64,000 nt of DNA, from positions 186,001-250,000 of the forward strand of contig JAKAGT010000002.1 of the NCBI GenBank assembly GCA_021825585.1. The letters are read 5' to 3'. How positions within the stretch are numbered: the stretch's first letter is position 1; each line of letters begins with the position of its first letter. Below the pieces are notes generated by a model. That model was given only the letters and a program-made list of their open reading frames with translations, ran no database searches and was not told where the DNA came from. Below, one piece after another: positions 17,525 through 26,809 of the stretch. This DNA is from Bacteroidota bacterium (lineage in GTDB: Bacteria > Bacteroidota > Ignavibacteria > Kryptoniales > JAKASW01). The position numbers were made by a program, and so were the translations under genes.

Positions 17525-19222
17525 TTATTTCATGAGAACTAATTTCTTGGTAATGGAGGCACTTCCGGCCTCCAGTCGATAGAAGTAAACCCCGCTGGCA
17601 AACTTGCTTCCGTTAAATGTAGCTGTGTAGTTGCCGGGAGTCAGGATACCGGAGAACAGGGTAGCTACTTCCTGCCCAAGCACATTGTATACCTTTAAAG
17701 TCACATGACTGGTCATTGGTAATTGATAATTGATCATTGTAGAGGGATTGAACGGGTTCGGATAGTTCTGCGCGAGCGAGAAGCCAGCAGGAATCTTTGG
17801 ACCACCGCGTTCCACCACGGGCGTTAGCCAATAAGCATATTTGTCCGGGAACCAATTCAGGTCGCCGACAGGAAGACCATGCTCGGCATAAGTATAAGCT
17901 TGAGAGTTAGTGTTATAGCTGAACGTAAACGGATTGGGACCTGTTCCAAAGCTTCCTGGATCAGAACTGAACTGTCCAACTCCATTCTCATCCGCAAATA
18001 TATTCGGATTGTTAGTGCCGGCAAAGCCGGTCTGTTCCCTATACTTGATGTATGCGAGAAGGGAATCGTCTTTGGGTGCATTTGAGAATGCCACAGTATC
18101 ATTGAGGTTGTTCTTCGCGACAAAATTCGGATTCCCGCTTATCATGAGTGAATCGTATTTATTGAGAAGCACGAACAGTTTTATTGAGTCAGTTGATGCG
18201 TAATAATTCAACAGGTCAGAAGTATATCCCCAAACGTTGTTTGTGATTGTGTAATGCCGCTGACTCTCGCCAGCGATGCTCGGAGCGTTCAATGAATCGA
18301 TGCAAATGATAGGAGCATCGGTGGTGTCTAGGAGTGAATTTGGTCCTGTCTTCGCGTGCCAGTCTCCTTCGAAACCTACGTTGATTAACAAATTATTGGT
18401 GAATTTCAGATTGACGCAGCGTGAGACATCGAAGACTCCCGTACTATGCGAGTTGTCGACACCATTGGCAAAGTTAGATCCTGCACACTGGTAGAAAGTG
18501 CAATGGTCAATTACAACGTTTTGTATGACATTGCCGCCGTCTCTTATCACTGCATCCGAACCGACATAGAGCGTACTGTTCAGAAGATAAATCGTATCTT
18601 CGACATTGCCTCTCGTGTCGATAAACCTTCCGTTCGCAGGATCTGCCGGAAGCATGGTGTTTCTCAATTGGGAATTAATGAAGAATACCGACTGGCCCGG
18701 AGCATTCATTCTTACGAACGACTGTGCCTCATAATCAAGGAAACAGCTGTCGACCACTAGCCTCATTCCAGTTGCGTTCATTCGGAGCATGTTCTTATCA
18801 CCCGGATTCCCTATGTTATTAATGCCTGAGATGTACAATCCTTTAAGAAGTGCATTGCCGCTGAAGCTGAATGGCCGCGAGGAAGAACCCGAAGTGCTGG
18901 CCGCCGGAATCAGCATCGGCATCGCTCCGACACCCTCAGCAGCCACGATTCTCAATGTGGAACCTTTGACATTGCTTATCGAGCCGTTGAGAAGATAGAC
19001 GCCGCCTCTCTGTAACCTGTAGACTCTGTTCGTATCCTGAGGAGCTCCGGTTGTTGTAGTGTCCCCAATGACAGCCAGGTTCAATGTTTGGTATCCGGGT
19101 GCTACATCCAAAGTGTCCGAGCTTTGAGCGAGCACATTTACCGGCACCGATATCAACATCAACAATAGAAGGAAGATAACAGCTTTTGAGATCTTCCCTA
19201 CTAATAACTTAATCTTCATCAT
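17525..19222 (-). CDS. Secreted beta-helix protein with type IX secretion sorting domain
   Basis: The 565-residue protein has a signal peptide (VIFLLLLMLISVPVNVLAQ). A right-handed parallel beta-helix region of the PL6 / chondroitinase-B-like kind follows (LKGLYISGINNIGN, VIDHCTFYQCAGSNF, LKFTNNLLINVGFEG). The last 75 residues are a T9SS sorting domain (NYPNPFNPSTMINYQL, VYNVLGQEVATL, ASGVYFYRLEAG). The protein should therefore be exported across the outer membrane and attached to or released from the surface. The fold and the neighbourhood suggest a polysaccharide lyase or binding protein for uronic-acid polymers. I cannot see a definitive catalytic Lys/Arg pair, so the activity stays open. 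Confidence 0.8.
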   Translation of the reverse strand: MMKIKLLVGKISKAVIFLLLLMLISVPVNVLAQSSDTLDVAPGYQTLNLAVIGDTTTTGAPQDTNRVYRLQRGGVYLLNGSISNVKGSTLRIVAAEGVGAMPMLIPAASTSGSSSRPFSFSGNALLKGLYISGINNIGNPGDKNMLRMNATGMRLVVDSCFLDYEAQSFVRMNAPGQSVFFINSQLRNTMLPADPANGRFIDTRGNVEDTIYLLNSTLYVGSDAVIRDGGNVIQNVVIDHCTFYQCAGSNFANGVDNSHSTGVFDVSRCVNLKFTNNLLINVGFEGDWHAKTGPNSLLDTTDAPIICIDSLNAPSIAGESQRHYTITNNVWGYTSDLLNYYASTDSIKLFVLLNKYDSLMISGNPNFVAKNNLNDTVAFSNAPKDDSLLAYIKYREQTGFAGTNNPNIFADENGVGQFSSDPGSFGTGPNPFTFSYNTNSQAYTYAEHGLPVGDLNWFPDKYAYWLTPVVERGGPKIPAGFSLAQNYPNPFNPSTMINYQLPMTSHVTLKVYNVLGQEVATLFSGILTPGNYTATFNGSKFASGVYFYRLEAGSASITKKLVLMK

Positions 19223-19284
19223 TAGTCTCCTTTCTGTTAGGATTTGTTATCTGATGATTCTGGAAAGCAACTTCTATTGTCCAT

Positions 19285-22209
19285 CTAAAATTGGAATCGA
19301 AATCCTAAGTCACTGGTCATCCCGTAATAGGCTATGCTGGTGGGATACTGAGACTGTTCTTGAAATGTTTGATCGGGTCTGTTAGTCAAGTTTTCAATGC
19401 TCCAGAAGATGCTCAGGCCGCCGGTCAGGCGATATTTCAAAGATATGTCCCACCTGATCAAAGGGGATGTGAAGATATCCAACTCAGGCCTTTCACCGAT
19501 GAAGGAGAGTGTCTTGCCTTGATAGAGCATTGATATTCTGCCGGAGAATGGTCCGTTGTCGTAGCCGATTGAGAGATTCGCAACATCCCGAGGTTGGTCC
19601 GGCATATCCCCTGCTCGGAAGGTATCCACAACTGTCGTCTTGAGATACGGAGGTCCAGGGAGTATTTCCTGCCGCACGTATGATATCGGGTATTCTGTGT
19701 TTGAATAGATGTGTGTATAGTTTAAGTTAAACACCAAGCCGCTGAACGGCTCGGGCAGCCACATTAGATTCGACTCGAGATCTACTTCTATTCCTCTCAC
19801 CGTGGTCTTGTTCGGATTGTTTTCGGGAATGGACAGAGAAAAGCCCTGTAGGTTAGGGGGATATCCTTCCTGAACGGCATTCAAAATGACGTGCCCGACT
19901 CTTTCAAATATCAAATTGTCTATACTCTTGTAAAACAGCCCGAAGGTCAGCAGGCCGAACTCGTTCTTGTAGGCCGAGAAGTACAGATCATAGTTTTGAG
20001 ACGTCTGAGGTTTCAGATTAGGGTCTCCAAATTCCACAGTCATCGCGGAACCCAGTACCTGCATCATCGGCACTATATAACTGAACTGCGGCCGCGAATA
20101 CGAGCGCGTGTAAGCCAATCTTATATCGAACCAGTCCAATGGCTTTATTCTGGCGTTGATCATAGGAAACCACTCCCCGTAATGACGCATTGATGTCGAA
20201 TCTTTGATTGCGGGACTGTTGAGATTGCCCTCACTAAAGTCCTGGTACGCTATGCCTCTTTCGCCTGTGTTATTGTCTGTGACATATTCATAGCGAACTC
20301 CGGGCAGGAGCATGAGGAAATCGCCGTAGTTAATCCGAGCCATTACGTAGCTGGCAGCCACATTTTCCCTCACTATGTAATCATTCAACATCCCCAGGGT
20401 CGTGTTAGCATAGAGGGAGTCGAGCAAGTAGTTTTGGAAGAAACTATTGAGTTCATAAGCGCTTAAGCCCGGGCCAAACTGGTATTGGCCATTCAAGAAA
20501 TTGCCCGGGTTGAATCCTTTATCCATGTAATTGACCATTGAAGCAAGACCTGAAGAAGGCGTATACAGGAAAGTGTAGTTCGGATCGTTGGTTACAAAGT
20601 GCTGAGTTGCCGCAATGGTCACACTCTTGCTCAAATCCAGACGGCTGTAGTACTTGTTGAAGGTCACGTCGCGATAGTCGCTGCTGTACTTGCCGCCGTA
20701 CTGGAGGTTTACTGATAGAAGCGAGAACAGATTTAACGGAATTTGCATGTCGGCATGCGCGGTCAGATTCTCCTGGAGCGATCTGTTCTGATTCGAATAA
20801 CCATCGTAAAGAAATGTGTTCAAGTAATTGTTACTCGCATACTTTATTATATCCTGAGGGGTTGCTTGAGTCGGAAGACTCGCCTGGTTGAAAGCACCTA
20901 ATTCTCTTAGACGAATCTCATTCTCGTACGGCTGGTTGTTGGTGGAAACAGAATTTGCCAGTCCCCATTTTATGTCTGACCAGGAGAGATGGTGCTCACC
21001 TTGAAGTGCATCGGAATAAACAACAATCGCGGAACGCGTTTGGTCGAAAATGTATTGATGATAGTTGTCCTGCGGACTATAATAGTTGGTCATTTGCACC
21101 TCATCATCACTCATTCTGCTCAGGAAATTTGCGAACTTGATTTTGCCGTTGTGATACTCATAGTCGAGGATAATGCTTGCGCCGTATCTCTGTCGCGGGT
21201 CGACGCTATACTTTAGCTTAAGCCCCGACGTAGTAATCGGCGCGTATGTTTCTCCCGGTAATTTCTCTCTGGTAATCATGTAGTTAGCACTAAACTGGTC
21301 TGCCCCCCTTTGAACTCTCTCAATATTACCTGTCACAAGCAGCCCAAGTTTTTCATTGAAGAATCTTTCGCTAAATGACAGGTCGCCCTTGTACTGACCC
21401 GGTTGTTGCCTGAGGCCGTTGTAACCGTACTGAAGATCTATCCTGTGCCTGACGCCTCCCTTGGGCGCTTGTGCCAGCTCAAGGTTTACTGTGCCGCCGA
21501 TGGCGTCAGCATCCTGGTTGGGAGTCAGAGTCTTCGAGACTTCAATCCCCGCAAGAGCGCCCGGAGATATCATGCTCAGGTCGACGCTTCGATCCTGGAG
21601 GTCGGTTGATGGTATCCCTACGCCGGCAATCTCAATTCGATTGTATGTCGGAGCGAGTCCGCGTATCACGACCTGGCTGGCTTCGCCGCCGCTCCTAATT
21701 ATCGATATCCCAGGCAATCTCCCGACCGATTCCGCGGCATTGGCATCAGGCAGCTCCTGTATTCTGTCTGCCGAGACGATGTTTGTGATTGAATTGGAGC
21801 TAAGCTGCTGGTTTATCGCCTGAGTTTGTCCTCTCGCCTGTGCCGTTACGACAACGGTGTCTCCGGTGATAGCCTCGGCTACCAGATAGACATTCAGGTG
21901 TTTTACCTTACCCGGCTCAAGGTTTACCTTCATTATTCGAGTCCTATAACTGAGGTATGAAAATCGGACATCGTAAGTGCCAGGTTTTACCTCCAGCAAT
22001 TTGAATCCGCCATTCAAGTCTGTCGATGCGCCAATCCCCGTACCCATTAAAAAAACATTGGCACCCGGCAAAGGCTCTTTTGTTACCTCATCCAATACCC
22101 TTCCTTCAAGGGTTGCATTTTGAGCAAACGAAGTGGTGTACCATGATATAAGGAGAAGGGTCAGAAGGAAAAGAGAAAGAGGAATGCTGCGAAAGGGTCG
22201 AAGATTCAC
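19285..22209 (-). CDS. TonB-dependent outer-membrane receptor with carboxypeptidase-regulatory-like domain
   Basis: This is an outer-membrane importer of about 974 residues. After a signal peptide (PLSLFLLTLLLISWYTTSFAQ) comes a carboxypeptidase-D regulatory-like domain (ATLEGRVLDEVTKEPLPGAN). It is followed by the plug (LPDANAAESVGRLPGISI; QVVIRGLAPTYNRIEI) and a 22-strand barrel ending in the aromatic strand TSDLGFRFQF. I set the start at the GTG of 22209, which has GGAG seven bases upstream and opens the signal peptide as NLRPFRSIPLS. A longer frame from an ATG at 22248 would add 13 residues that are only an out-of-frame reading of the upstream leader ORF. No SusD partner follows, so it is a stand-alone receptor, probably for oligouronides. 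Confidence 0.9.
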   Translation of the reverse strand: MNLRPFRSIPLSLFLLTLLLISWYTTSFAQNATLEGRVLDEVTKEPLPGANVFLMGTGIGASTDLNGGFKLLEVKPGTYDVRFSYLSYRTRIMKVNLEPGKVKHLNVYLVAEAITGDTVVVTAQARGQTQAINQQLSSNSITNIVSADRIQELPDANAAESVGRLPGISIIRSGGEASQVVIRGLAPTYNRIEIAGVGIPSTDLQDRSVDLSMISPGALAGIEVSKTLTPNQDADAIGGTVNLELAQAPKGGVRHRIDLQYGYNGLRQQPGQYKGDLSFSERFFNEKLGLLVTGNIERVQRGADQFSANYMITREKLPGETYAPITTSGLKLKYSVDPRQRYGASIILDYEYHNGKIKFANFLSRMSDDEVQMTNYYSPQDNYHQYIFDQTRSAIVVYSDALQGEHHLSWSDIKWGLANSVSTNNQPYENEIRLRELGAFNQASLPTQATPQDIIKYASNNYLNTFLYDGYSNQNRSLQENLTAHADMQIPLNLFSLLSVNLQYGGKYSSDYRDVTFNKYYSRLDLSKSVTIAATQHFVTNDPNYTFLYTPSSGLASMVNYMDKGFNPGNFLNGQYQFGPGLSAYELNSFFQNYLLDSLYANTTLGMLNDYIVRENVAASYVMARINYGDFLMLLPGVRYEYVTDNNTGERGIAYQDFSEGNLNSPAIKDSTSMRHYGEWFPMINARIKPLDWFDIRLAYTRSYSRPQFSYIVPMMQVLGSAMTVEFGDPNLKPQTSQNYDLYFSAYKNEFGLLTFGLFYKSIDNLIFERVGHVILNAVQEGYPPNLQGFSLSIPENNPNKTTVRGIEVDLESNLMWLPEPFSGLVFNLNYTHIYSNTEYPISYVRQEILPGPPYLKTTVVDTFRAGDMPDQPRDVANLSIGYDNGPFSGRISMLYQGKTLSFIGERPELDIFTSPLIRWDISLKYRLTGGLSIFWSIENLTNRPDQTFQEQSQYPTSIAYYGMTSDLGFRFQF

Positions 22210-22388
22210 AATCGAACTCCAGTTCCATCCTGCGACAATTGCTTCCATGTAGAAAGAGCGCCCCAGTTGCCGGACGCCACAGACCCGTAGTCTCCGGTTG
22301 CCGGTGTAGGTGCCTGTGCGAATGAGGCCGGACTGAACATCACCATGATGATTATCGCAAGGGCAGAAGAGAGTAGCTTTCTTAGCAT
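22206..22388 (-). pseudogene. Truncated 5' end of a secreted-protein gene, now the leader ORF of the TonB receptor
   Basis: The 60-codon frame has a strong ribosome site (AGGAGG, five bases) and a complete signal peptide (ALAIIIMVMFSPASFAQ). It then reads GDYGSVASGNWGALSTWKQ. This is the conserved mature start of large T9SS-secreted proteins, typically GDYRS..SGNW....TW. Such proteins are hundreds of residues long, but this frame stops after only about 20 mature residues. Its TGA overlaps the GTG of the receptor gene (GTGA). I infer a deletion that removed the body of the gene and fused its promoter and leader to the receptor. It may now serve to couple receptor translation. Confidence 0.6.
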
Positions 22389-22419
22389 GCCGTCCTCCTA
22401 TTATGCTTATTATTATATA

Positions 22420-22442
22420 CTTGGCATACCTTGTATACCAAG
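22420..22442 (-). promoter_or_regulatory. Inverted-repeat operator in front of the uronide operon
   Basis: The 23-bp site consists of half-sites CTTGGyATAC and GTATrCCAAG around a three-base centre. Every position of the ten-base arms pairs except the y/r pair. It overlaps the -10 box and the expected start of transcription. The arms resemble the TTGGTATACCAA sites of uronate-responsive GntR repressors (UxuR/ExuR) but with three extra central bases. The regulator encoded at 10283-11446 is the natural candidate to bind it. This is inference. Confidence 0.65.
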
Positions 22443-22468
22443 ATACCTCCCGGAAGTATTTCTGTCAA
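22440..22468 (-). promoter_or_regulatory. Promoter of the uronide utilisation operon
   Basis: On the minus strand a perfect TTGACA -35 box (22463-22468) is followed by a 17-base spacer and TATCTT as -10 (22440-22445). The -10 overlaps the inverted-repeat operator, as expected for a repressed promoter. A perfect 12-bp palindrome TTCTTTAAAGAA (22474-22485) lies immediately upstream of the -35. It could bind an activator or act as an AT-rich upstream element. Confidence 0.65.
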
Positions 22469-22499
22469 GTAATTTCTTTAAAGAATTAGAGCCGCCCGT

Positions 22500-22845
22500 C
22501 TAATATTGTCCGCATGCCTGTTTGCGACCGCCGACCCGACGGCGGATATCAGGAAGAGAACCGCCGCAACCATCAAAGACAACTTCCTGCCGAATCGATT
22601 GCTCATATATCCCGCAATGGCTCCTCCGATTACACATCCGACCAGCGCGCCGGAGACGGTAAATCCGAGGAGCGAATTCGATGCTGCTTCCGTCAGGTTC
22701 CTGGGAAGGACGAAGTAATGGTTGAGTGCGCTAACCGCCCCGGGGATAACGCTGTGTCGTATCCGAACAGCAGGCCTCCGAGCGTCGCCACGAGCGTCAG
22801 TGCAACTATATAAGCCGAGTTTTCCTTTTCCGCATAATATTCCAC
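22500..22845 (-). pseudogene. xylE: xylE-type xylose:proton symporter, truncated and frameshifted
   Basis: After a GTG with a GGAGG ribosome site five bases upstream, the frame reads AYIVALTLVATLGGLLFGYDTA. This is the first helix of the sugar-porter MFS transporter XylE. The frame then shifts: the family sequence resumes in another frame as ALNHYFVLPRNLTEAASNSL and GFTVSGALVGCVIGGAIAGY, followed by MSNRFGRKLSLMVAAVLFLI. It stops after about 110 of the roughly 480 residues expected. Both a frameshift and a truncation are therefore present and no functional transporter can be made. It follows xylA in the operon by 36 bp, so the original operon probably carried its own xylose importer. Confidence 0.85.
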
Positions 22846-22881
22846 CTTGCCCTCCGTCCTGTGAGTGAGAGAATAATCAGC

Positions 22882-24216
22882 TCAGAGATAACTTGCTATG
22901 ATGGATTCGTAAAGTTCCTGTTTGCCGCTGACTTTGGCAGGCTCTCCGTTCTTGAGCGCGAGCTTCCTCAGGTCTTCCAGCCCGAGTTTTCTCTTCTCAA
23001 AATCGGATCCGGCGCCGCTGTCGAACGATGAATATCTCTTCTTCCTGAGCTCCAGGTAATCGGACTCCTTCAGAATCCTGTCGGCTATTGCGAGTGCCCT
23101 TGCAAATGTATCCATTCCTGTGATGTGGGCGATAAACAGATCGTCGAGATCGGTGGAGCTTCTTCTTGTCTTGGCGTCGAAGTTCACCCCGCCGGTTTTG
23201 AATCCGCCCGCCTGGAGTATCACCAGCATCGCTTCGACAGTCTCCAACACATTGACGGGAAATTGGTCTGTGTCCCAGCCGTTCTGATAATCTCCGCGAT
23301 TGGCATCAATGCTTCCGAACAAACCCGCGTCCGCGGCGGTCTGAAGCTCATGCTGGAAAGTATGACCGGCCAGCGTAGCATGGTTCACTTCAATATTCAG
23401 CTTGAAATCATTTTCAAGTTTATTTTGCCTGATGAACCCGATGACGGCATCCGCATCATGATCATATTGATGCTTAGTAGGTTCCATCGGCTTAGGCTCG
23501 ATGAGAAAAGTGCCTTTGAAACCTTTACTCCTCGCATAATCCCGACACGTCTTCAGAAAAGCGGCAAGATGCTCCTTCTCCCGCTTCATGTCGGTGTTGA
23601 GAAGTGTGAAATATCCTTCACGTCCGCCCCAGAAGACGTAGTTTTCCCCGCCCAGTTCTATCGTCGCATCAAGCGCGCGCTTAACCTGGGTCCCGGCATA
23701 AGCAATTGCATTGAAGTCCGGGTTCGTGGCGGCGCCGTTCATGTAGCGCGGGTTCGAGAAAAGGTTCGCTGTCCCCCAAAGGAGCTTCACGCCCGATGCG
23801 TCTTGTTTCTCTTTTGCGTAATCGACCATCGCCTGCACGCGGGTGTCCGACTCCGCTATGGTTGCCCCTTCATCGACCAGATCGAAGTCATGGAAGCAGT
23901 AGAACCGCGTCCCGACTTTCGTGAAAAACTCGAAGGCGGCGTCCATTTTTGCCTTCGCCCTCTTGAGAGGCTCGTCCGATTTGTCCCACGGAAAAATCTT
24001 TGTGCCGGGCCCAAACGGATCGGATCCCGTGTTGCAGAACGAATGCCAATAAGCGGTCGCAAACCTGAGATGGTCGCTCATCTTCTTTCCTGCAACGACC
24101 TTCTCGGCGTCATACCATTTGAATGCGAGCGGATTCTTTGAGTCCGATCCCTCATATCTGATCTGCCCGATGCCTTCGAAATACTCACTCTTGCCAACCG
24201 TCAATCTAATGCTCAT
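22882..24216 (-). CDS. xylA: Xylose isomerase
   Basis: The 444-residue class II xylose isomerase converts D-xylose to D-xylulose with two divalent metals in the cytoplasm. It carries the catalytic FHDFD motif (His and Asp of the hydride-shift site), WGGREGY, the metal-ligand Glu in [17 protein letters not shown], and [12 protein letters not shown]. The length matches the family. The ATG at 24216 is 15 bp downstream of xylB. In this window it is coexpressed with KDG kinase and KDPG aldolase, which suggests that the natural substrate contains both xylose and uronic acid, as glucuronoxylan does. That last point is inference. Confidence 0.96.
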   Translation of the reverse strand: MSIRLTVGKSEYFEGIGQIRYEGSDSKNPLAFKWYDAEKVVAGKKMSDHLRFATAYWHSFCNTGSDPFGPGTKIFPWDKSDEPLKRAKAKMDAAFEFFTKVGTRFYCFHDFDLVDEGATIAESDTRVQAMVDYAKEKQDASGVKLLWGTANLFSNPRYMNGAATNPDFNAIAYAGTQVKRALDATIELGGENYVFWGGREGYFTLLNTDMKREKEHLAAFLKTCRDYARSKGFKGTFLIEPKPMEPTKHQYDHDADAVIGFIRQNKLENDFKLNIEVNHATLAGHTFQHELQTAADAGLFGSIDANRGDYQNGWDTDQFPVNVLETVEAMLVILQAGGFKTGGVNFDAKTRRSSTDLDDLFIAHITGMDTFARALAIADRILKESDYLELRKKRYSSFDSGAGSDFEKRKLGLEDLRKLALKNGEPAKVSGKQELYESIIASYL

Positions 24217-24231
24217 GTCTGCCTCCGCTTA

Positions 24232-25716
24232 TCACAGGTGAATTTTCAATTCATTTAACCATCTGGTGTAAGCCGAAACGTACCTGTCACGGTTACTCAT
24301 GTCTGGCTCAACAGTCTTCAGACATTTCAGGCCTTTGAACGTCTCATCAAAAGAAGAATAGAATCCGGCGCCATATGCTGCAGCTCTCGCGGCTCCCAGG
24401 GCACCGTCTGTGTTGTACAGTTGTATCATCGTACCGCTGAGAGTTGAGACCGTGTCTCTGAACACCTCACTCAAAAACATGTTTGCCATGCCGGCGTGCA
24501 CTATCTTTGCGTCGACAGCAAGCTCTTTCAAAATTGTTATTCCATAATAGAAGGAGAACGCCACGCCTTCTAGCACCGAGCGAACCATATGCTTCCCGGA
24601 GTGAACATTGAAATTCAAACCGGAAAATGAAGCACCCGGTTCCCTGTTCGACAGCATCCTCTCCGCCCCGTTTCCGAACGGAAGAAACACAAGGCCTTCG
24701 GATCCTACGGGTACCTGATCCGCAAAGCGGTTGAGGTCTTCATACGAAGTGGACGAATCGTAGAGTGTCTTTCTTATCCAGCTGTTTGATATACCGGTCC
24801 CGTTTATACATAGAAGTATGCCGAGCCTTTTCGCATCCTTCGAGTGATTCACGTGGGCGAATGTGTTTACTCGTCCTGCTCTGTCGTATTTCATACGGTC
24901 GCTGACGCCGTAAACGACACCGGACGTCCCCGCAGTGGCGGCCACCTCGCCTGGGCGGAGTACATTCAGCGAAAAAGCATTGTTCGGCTGGTCACCCGCC
25001 CTGTATGTAATTGGAGTGCCTGCCTTGAGACCGAGTTCGTCCGCGGCAGATTGCGATAAGGCTCCCTGGACGCCGAACCCGGGAACGAGTCGCGGAAGCA
25101 ATTCCTCAACGATTCCGAGATGCTTCATAAGAAAATGAGCAGGCTCATCGGAGACGAAATCCCAGAGGATGCCCTCCGAAAGACCCTGCGCCGTCGTGGT
25201 CGCCTCACCGGTTAGCTTCATCGCAATGTAATCGCCGGGAAGCATAAACTTGTGAACCCTCTCAAAAAGTGCGGGCTCGTTTTCGATTACCCATCGGAGC
25301 TTTGAAGCGGTAAAATTGCCGGGAGAATTCAGGAGCGTCCCAAGACATTTCTCTTCGCCCACTTCAGAGAACGCTCTGTCCCCTGCTTCCACTGCCCTGC
25401 TGTCGCACCAAATGATGGATGGCCTCAGAACTTTCAGCGCTTTGTCCACCAGCACCAGACCGTGCATCTGGTAGGTTATCCCTATTGCGGATATATCGGA
25501 TGCGGCCAGATGTGATGAGCCCAGGACATCAGCCGTGATAATCTTGACCGCATCCCACCATATCCCGGGATCCTGCTCGGCCCAGCCTGCTTTCGGTGAG
25601 TCGATCTTCATTTCGGTTTTCGGATGAGATGCCTGTGCAACTGCTCTGCCGGCCTCAACGTCGTAGAGTGCAGCCTTGACGGAAGAGCTGCCGATGTCAT
25701 ATCCGATCGTAATCAT
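24232..25716 (-). CDS. xylB: Xylulokinase (FGGY family)
   Basis: The 494-residue FGGY carbohydrate kinase phosphorylates D-xylulose to xylulose 5-phosphate, feeding the pentose phosphate pathway. It begins with the ATP-binding IGYDIGSSSVKAALYD and continues with ITYQMHGLVLVD, the substrate-side Met-His-Gly segment of xylulokinases. TAGTSGVVYGVS and GAARAAAYGAGFY complete the second ATPase half. It is 24 bp downstream of the KDG kinase gene and 15 bp upstream of xylA, in one operon. The xylose-specific reading rests on the family motifs and the xylA neighbour; ribulokinase and gluconate kinase relatives lack the same segment. Confidence 0.92.
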   Translation of the reverse strand: MITIGYDIGSSSVKAALYDVEAGRAVAQASHPKTEMKIDSPKAGWAEQDPGIWWDAVKIITADVLGSSHLAASDISAIGITYQMHGLVLVDKALKVLRPSIIWCDSRAVEAGDRAFSEVGEEKCLGTLLNSPGNFTASKLRWVIENEPALFERVHKFMLPGDYIAMKLTGEATTTAQGLSEGILWDFVSDEPAHFLMKHLGIVEELLPRLVPGFGVQGALSQSAADELGLKAGTPITYRAGDQPNNAFSLNVLRPGEVAATAGTSGVVYGVSDRMKYDRAGRVNTFAHVNHSKDAKRLGILLCINGTGISNSWIRKTLYDSSTSYEDLNRFADQVPVGSEGLVFLPFGNGAERMLSNREPGASFSGLNFNVHSGKHMVRSVLEGVAFSFYYGITILKELAVDAKIVHAGMANMFLSEVFRDTVSTLSGTMIQLYNTDGALGAARAAAYGAGFYSSFDETFKGLKCLKTVEPDMSNRDRYVSAYTRWLNELKIHL

Positions 25717-25740
25717 ATTTTTTCGGGCGGAGAGGGGCGG

Positions 25741-26775
25741 TTACCTTTCGACTCTTCCGGATCCGCTTCCTTTGGCAAGCTTCTCCACTTCGTCGACGGA
25801 AACCAAATTGAAATCGCCGGGGATCGTCTGCTTGAGGCACGATGCAGCGACGGCAAACTCGAGCGCCTCTTTTGAATTTGTCTTGGTCACGAGTCCATAG
25901 ATCAGGCCGCTGGAGAATGAATCGCCGCCGCCGACCCTGTCCACTATCTGCACGTCGTACCTTTTAGACCGGTAAGGCTGCTTGCAATCCTTGTCGTCGT
26001 GGAGCAATCCGCTCCAGCCGTTTCTTGATGCGGAATAACTTTCACGAAGCGTGATCGCCACGCTCTTGAAACTGAATTTCTCTTTCAGACGCCGCGCCAG
26101 TTCAAAATATCCCTTCTCGTCGAGCTCGGCGCTCTCCACGTTCGTCGTTCCCGCCTTGAAGCCGAGGCTCTTTTCCGCGTCCTCCTCATTGGCGATGCAG
26201 ACATCGACATACTCCATCAACGGGACCATCACCGACTGAGCTTCCTGTGTCGTCCACAGTTTCGCGCGGTAATTCAGATCGGAGCTGATAGTGACTCCGT
26301 TCTTCTTGGCGGCGATGCAGGCCGCCTTCAAAGCCTCCCGGGCCTTCTTCCCAAGTGCCGGAGTGATTCCCGTCCAGTGGAACCACCTTGCTCCTTTGAA
26401 CACGTCATCCCAGTCAAGATCGTCCACGCCGAGTTCGGTGACAGCGGAATGAGACCTGTCGTAAATAACCTTGGAAGCTCTCTGGCTGGCGCCGGTCTCC
26501 AGGAAATATATGCCGAGTCTGTCACCGCCGCGAACGATGTAATCAGTCCTGACTCCGTAGCGCCGCAGACTGTTTACCGCAGACTGGCCTATCTCATGTT
26601 TCGGAAGTTTGGTGATGAAATGGCTGTCAAACCCATAGTTGGACAGCGCGACCGCGACGTTCGCCTCGCCGCCGCCATAGTTCACATCGAACTGCTGTGA
26701 TTGGACAAATCTTGAATAGCCGGGAGTCGACAGGCGAAGCATTATCTCTCCCATAGTTACAACTTTTTCAGCCAT
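25741..26775 (-). CDS. kdgK: 2-keto-3-deoxygluconate kinase (PfkB family)
   Basis: The 344-residue ribokinase/PfkB-type enzyme phosphorylates 2-keto-3-deoxygluconate to KDPG, the substrate of the aldolase encoded just upstream in the operon. It has the N-terminal glycine pair in NYGGGEANVAVALSNYG and the ribokinase anion-hole motif RVGGGDSFSSGLIYG with the catalytic Asp. The TMGEIMLRLSTPG start is typical of KDG kinases. Together with KDPG aldolase it forms the common lower end of galacturonate and glucuronate breakdown. The upper end is encoded in the adjacent locus. Spacing to eda is 34 bp. Confidence 0.93.
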   Translation of the reverse strand: MAEKVVTMGEIMLRLSTPGYSRFVQSQQFDVNYGGGEANVAVALSNYGFDSHFITKLPKHEIGQSAVNSLRRYGVRTDYIVRGGDRLGIYFLETGASQRASKVIYDRSHSAVTELGVDDLDWDDVFKGARWFHWTGITPALGKKAREALKAACIAAKKNGVTISSDLNYRAKLWTTQEAQSVMVPLMEYVDVCIANEEDAEKSLGFKAGTTNVESAELDEKGYFELARRLKEKFSFKSVAITLRESYSASRNGWSGLLHDDKDCKQPYRSKRYDVQIVDRVGGGDSFSSGLIYGLVTKTNSKEALEFAVAASCLKQTIPGDFNLVSVDEVEKLAKGSGSGRVER

Positions 26776-26809
26776 GTAAGTTATCCTCTGAAAAATCGTT
26801 TGCGAAATT

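Noticed and set aside
23125-24141. A 338-codon plus-strand frame opposite xylA
   Set aside because: It is the antisense shadow of a secure xylose isomerase gene, and its translation has no domain-like character.
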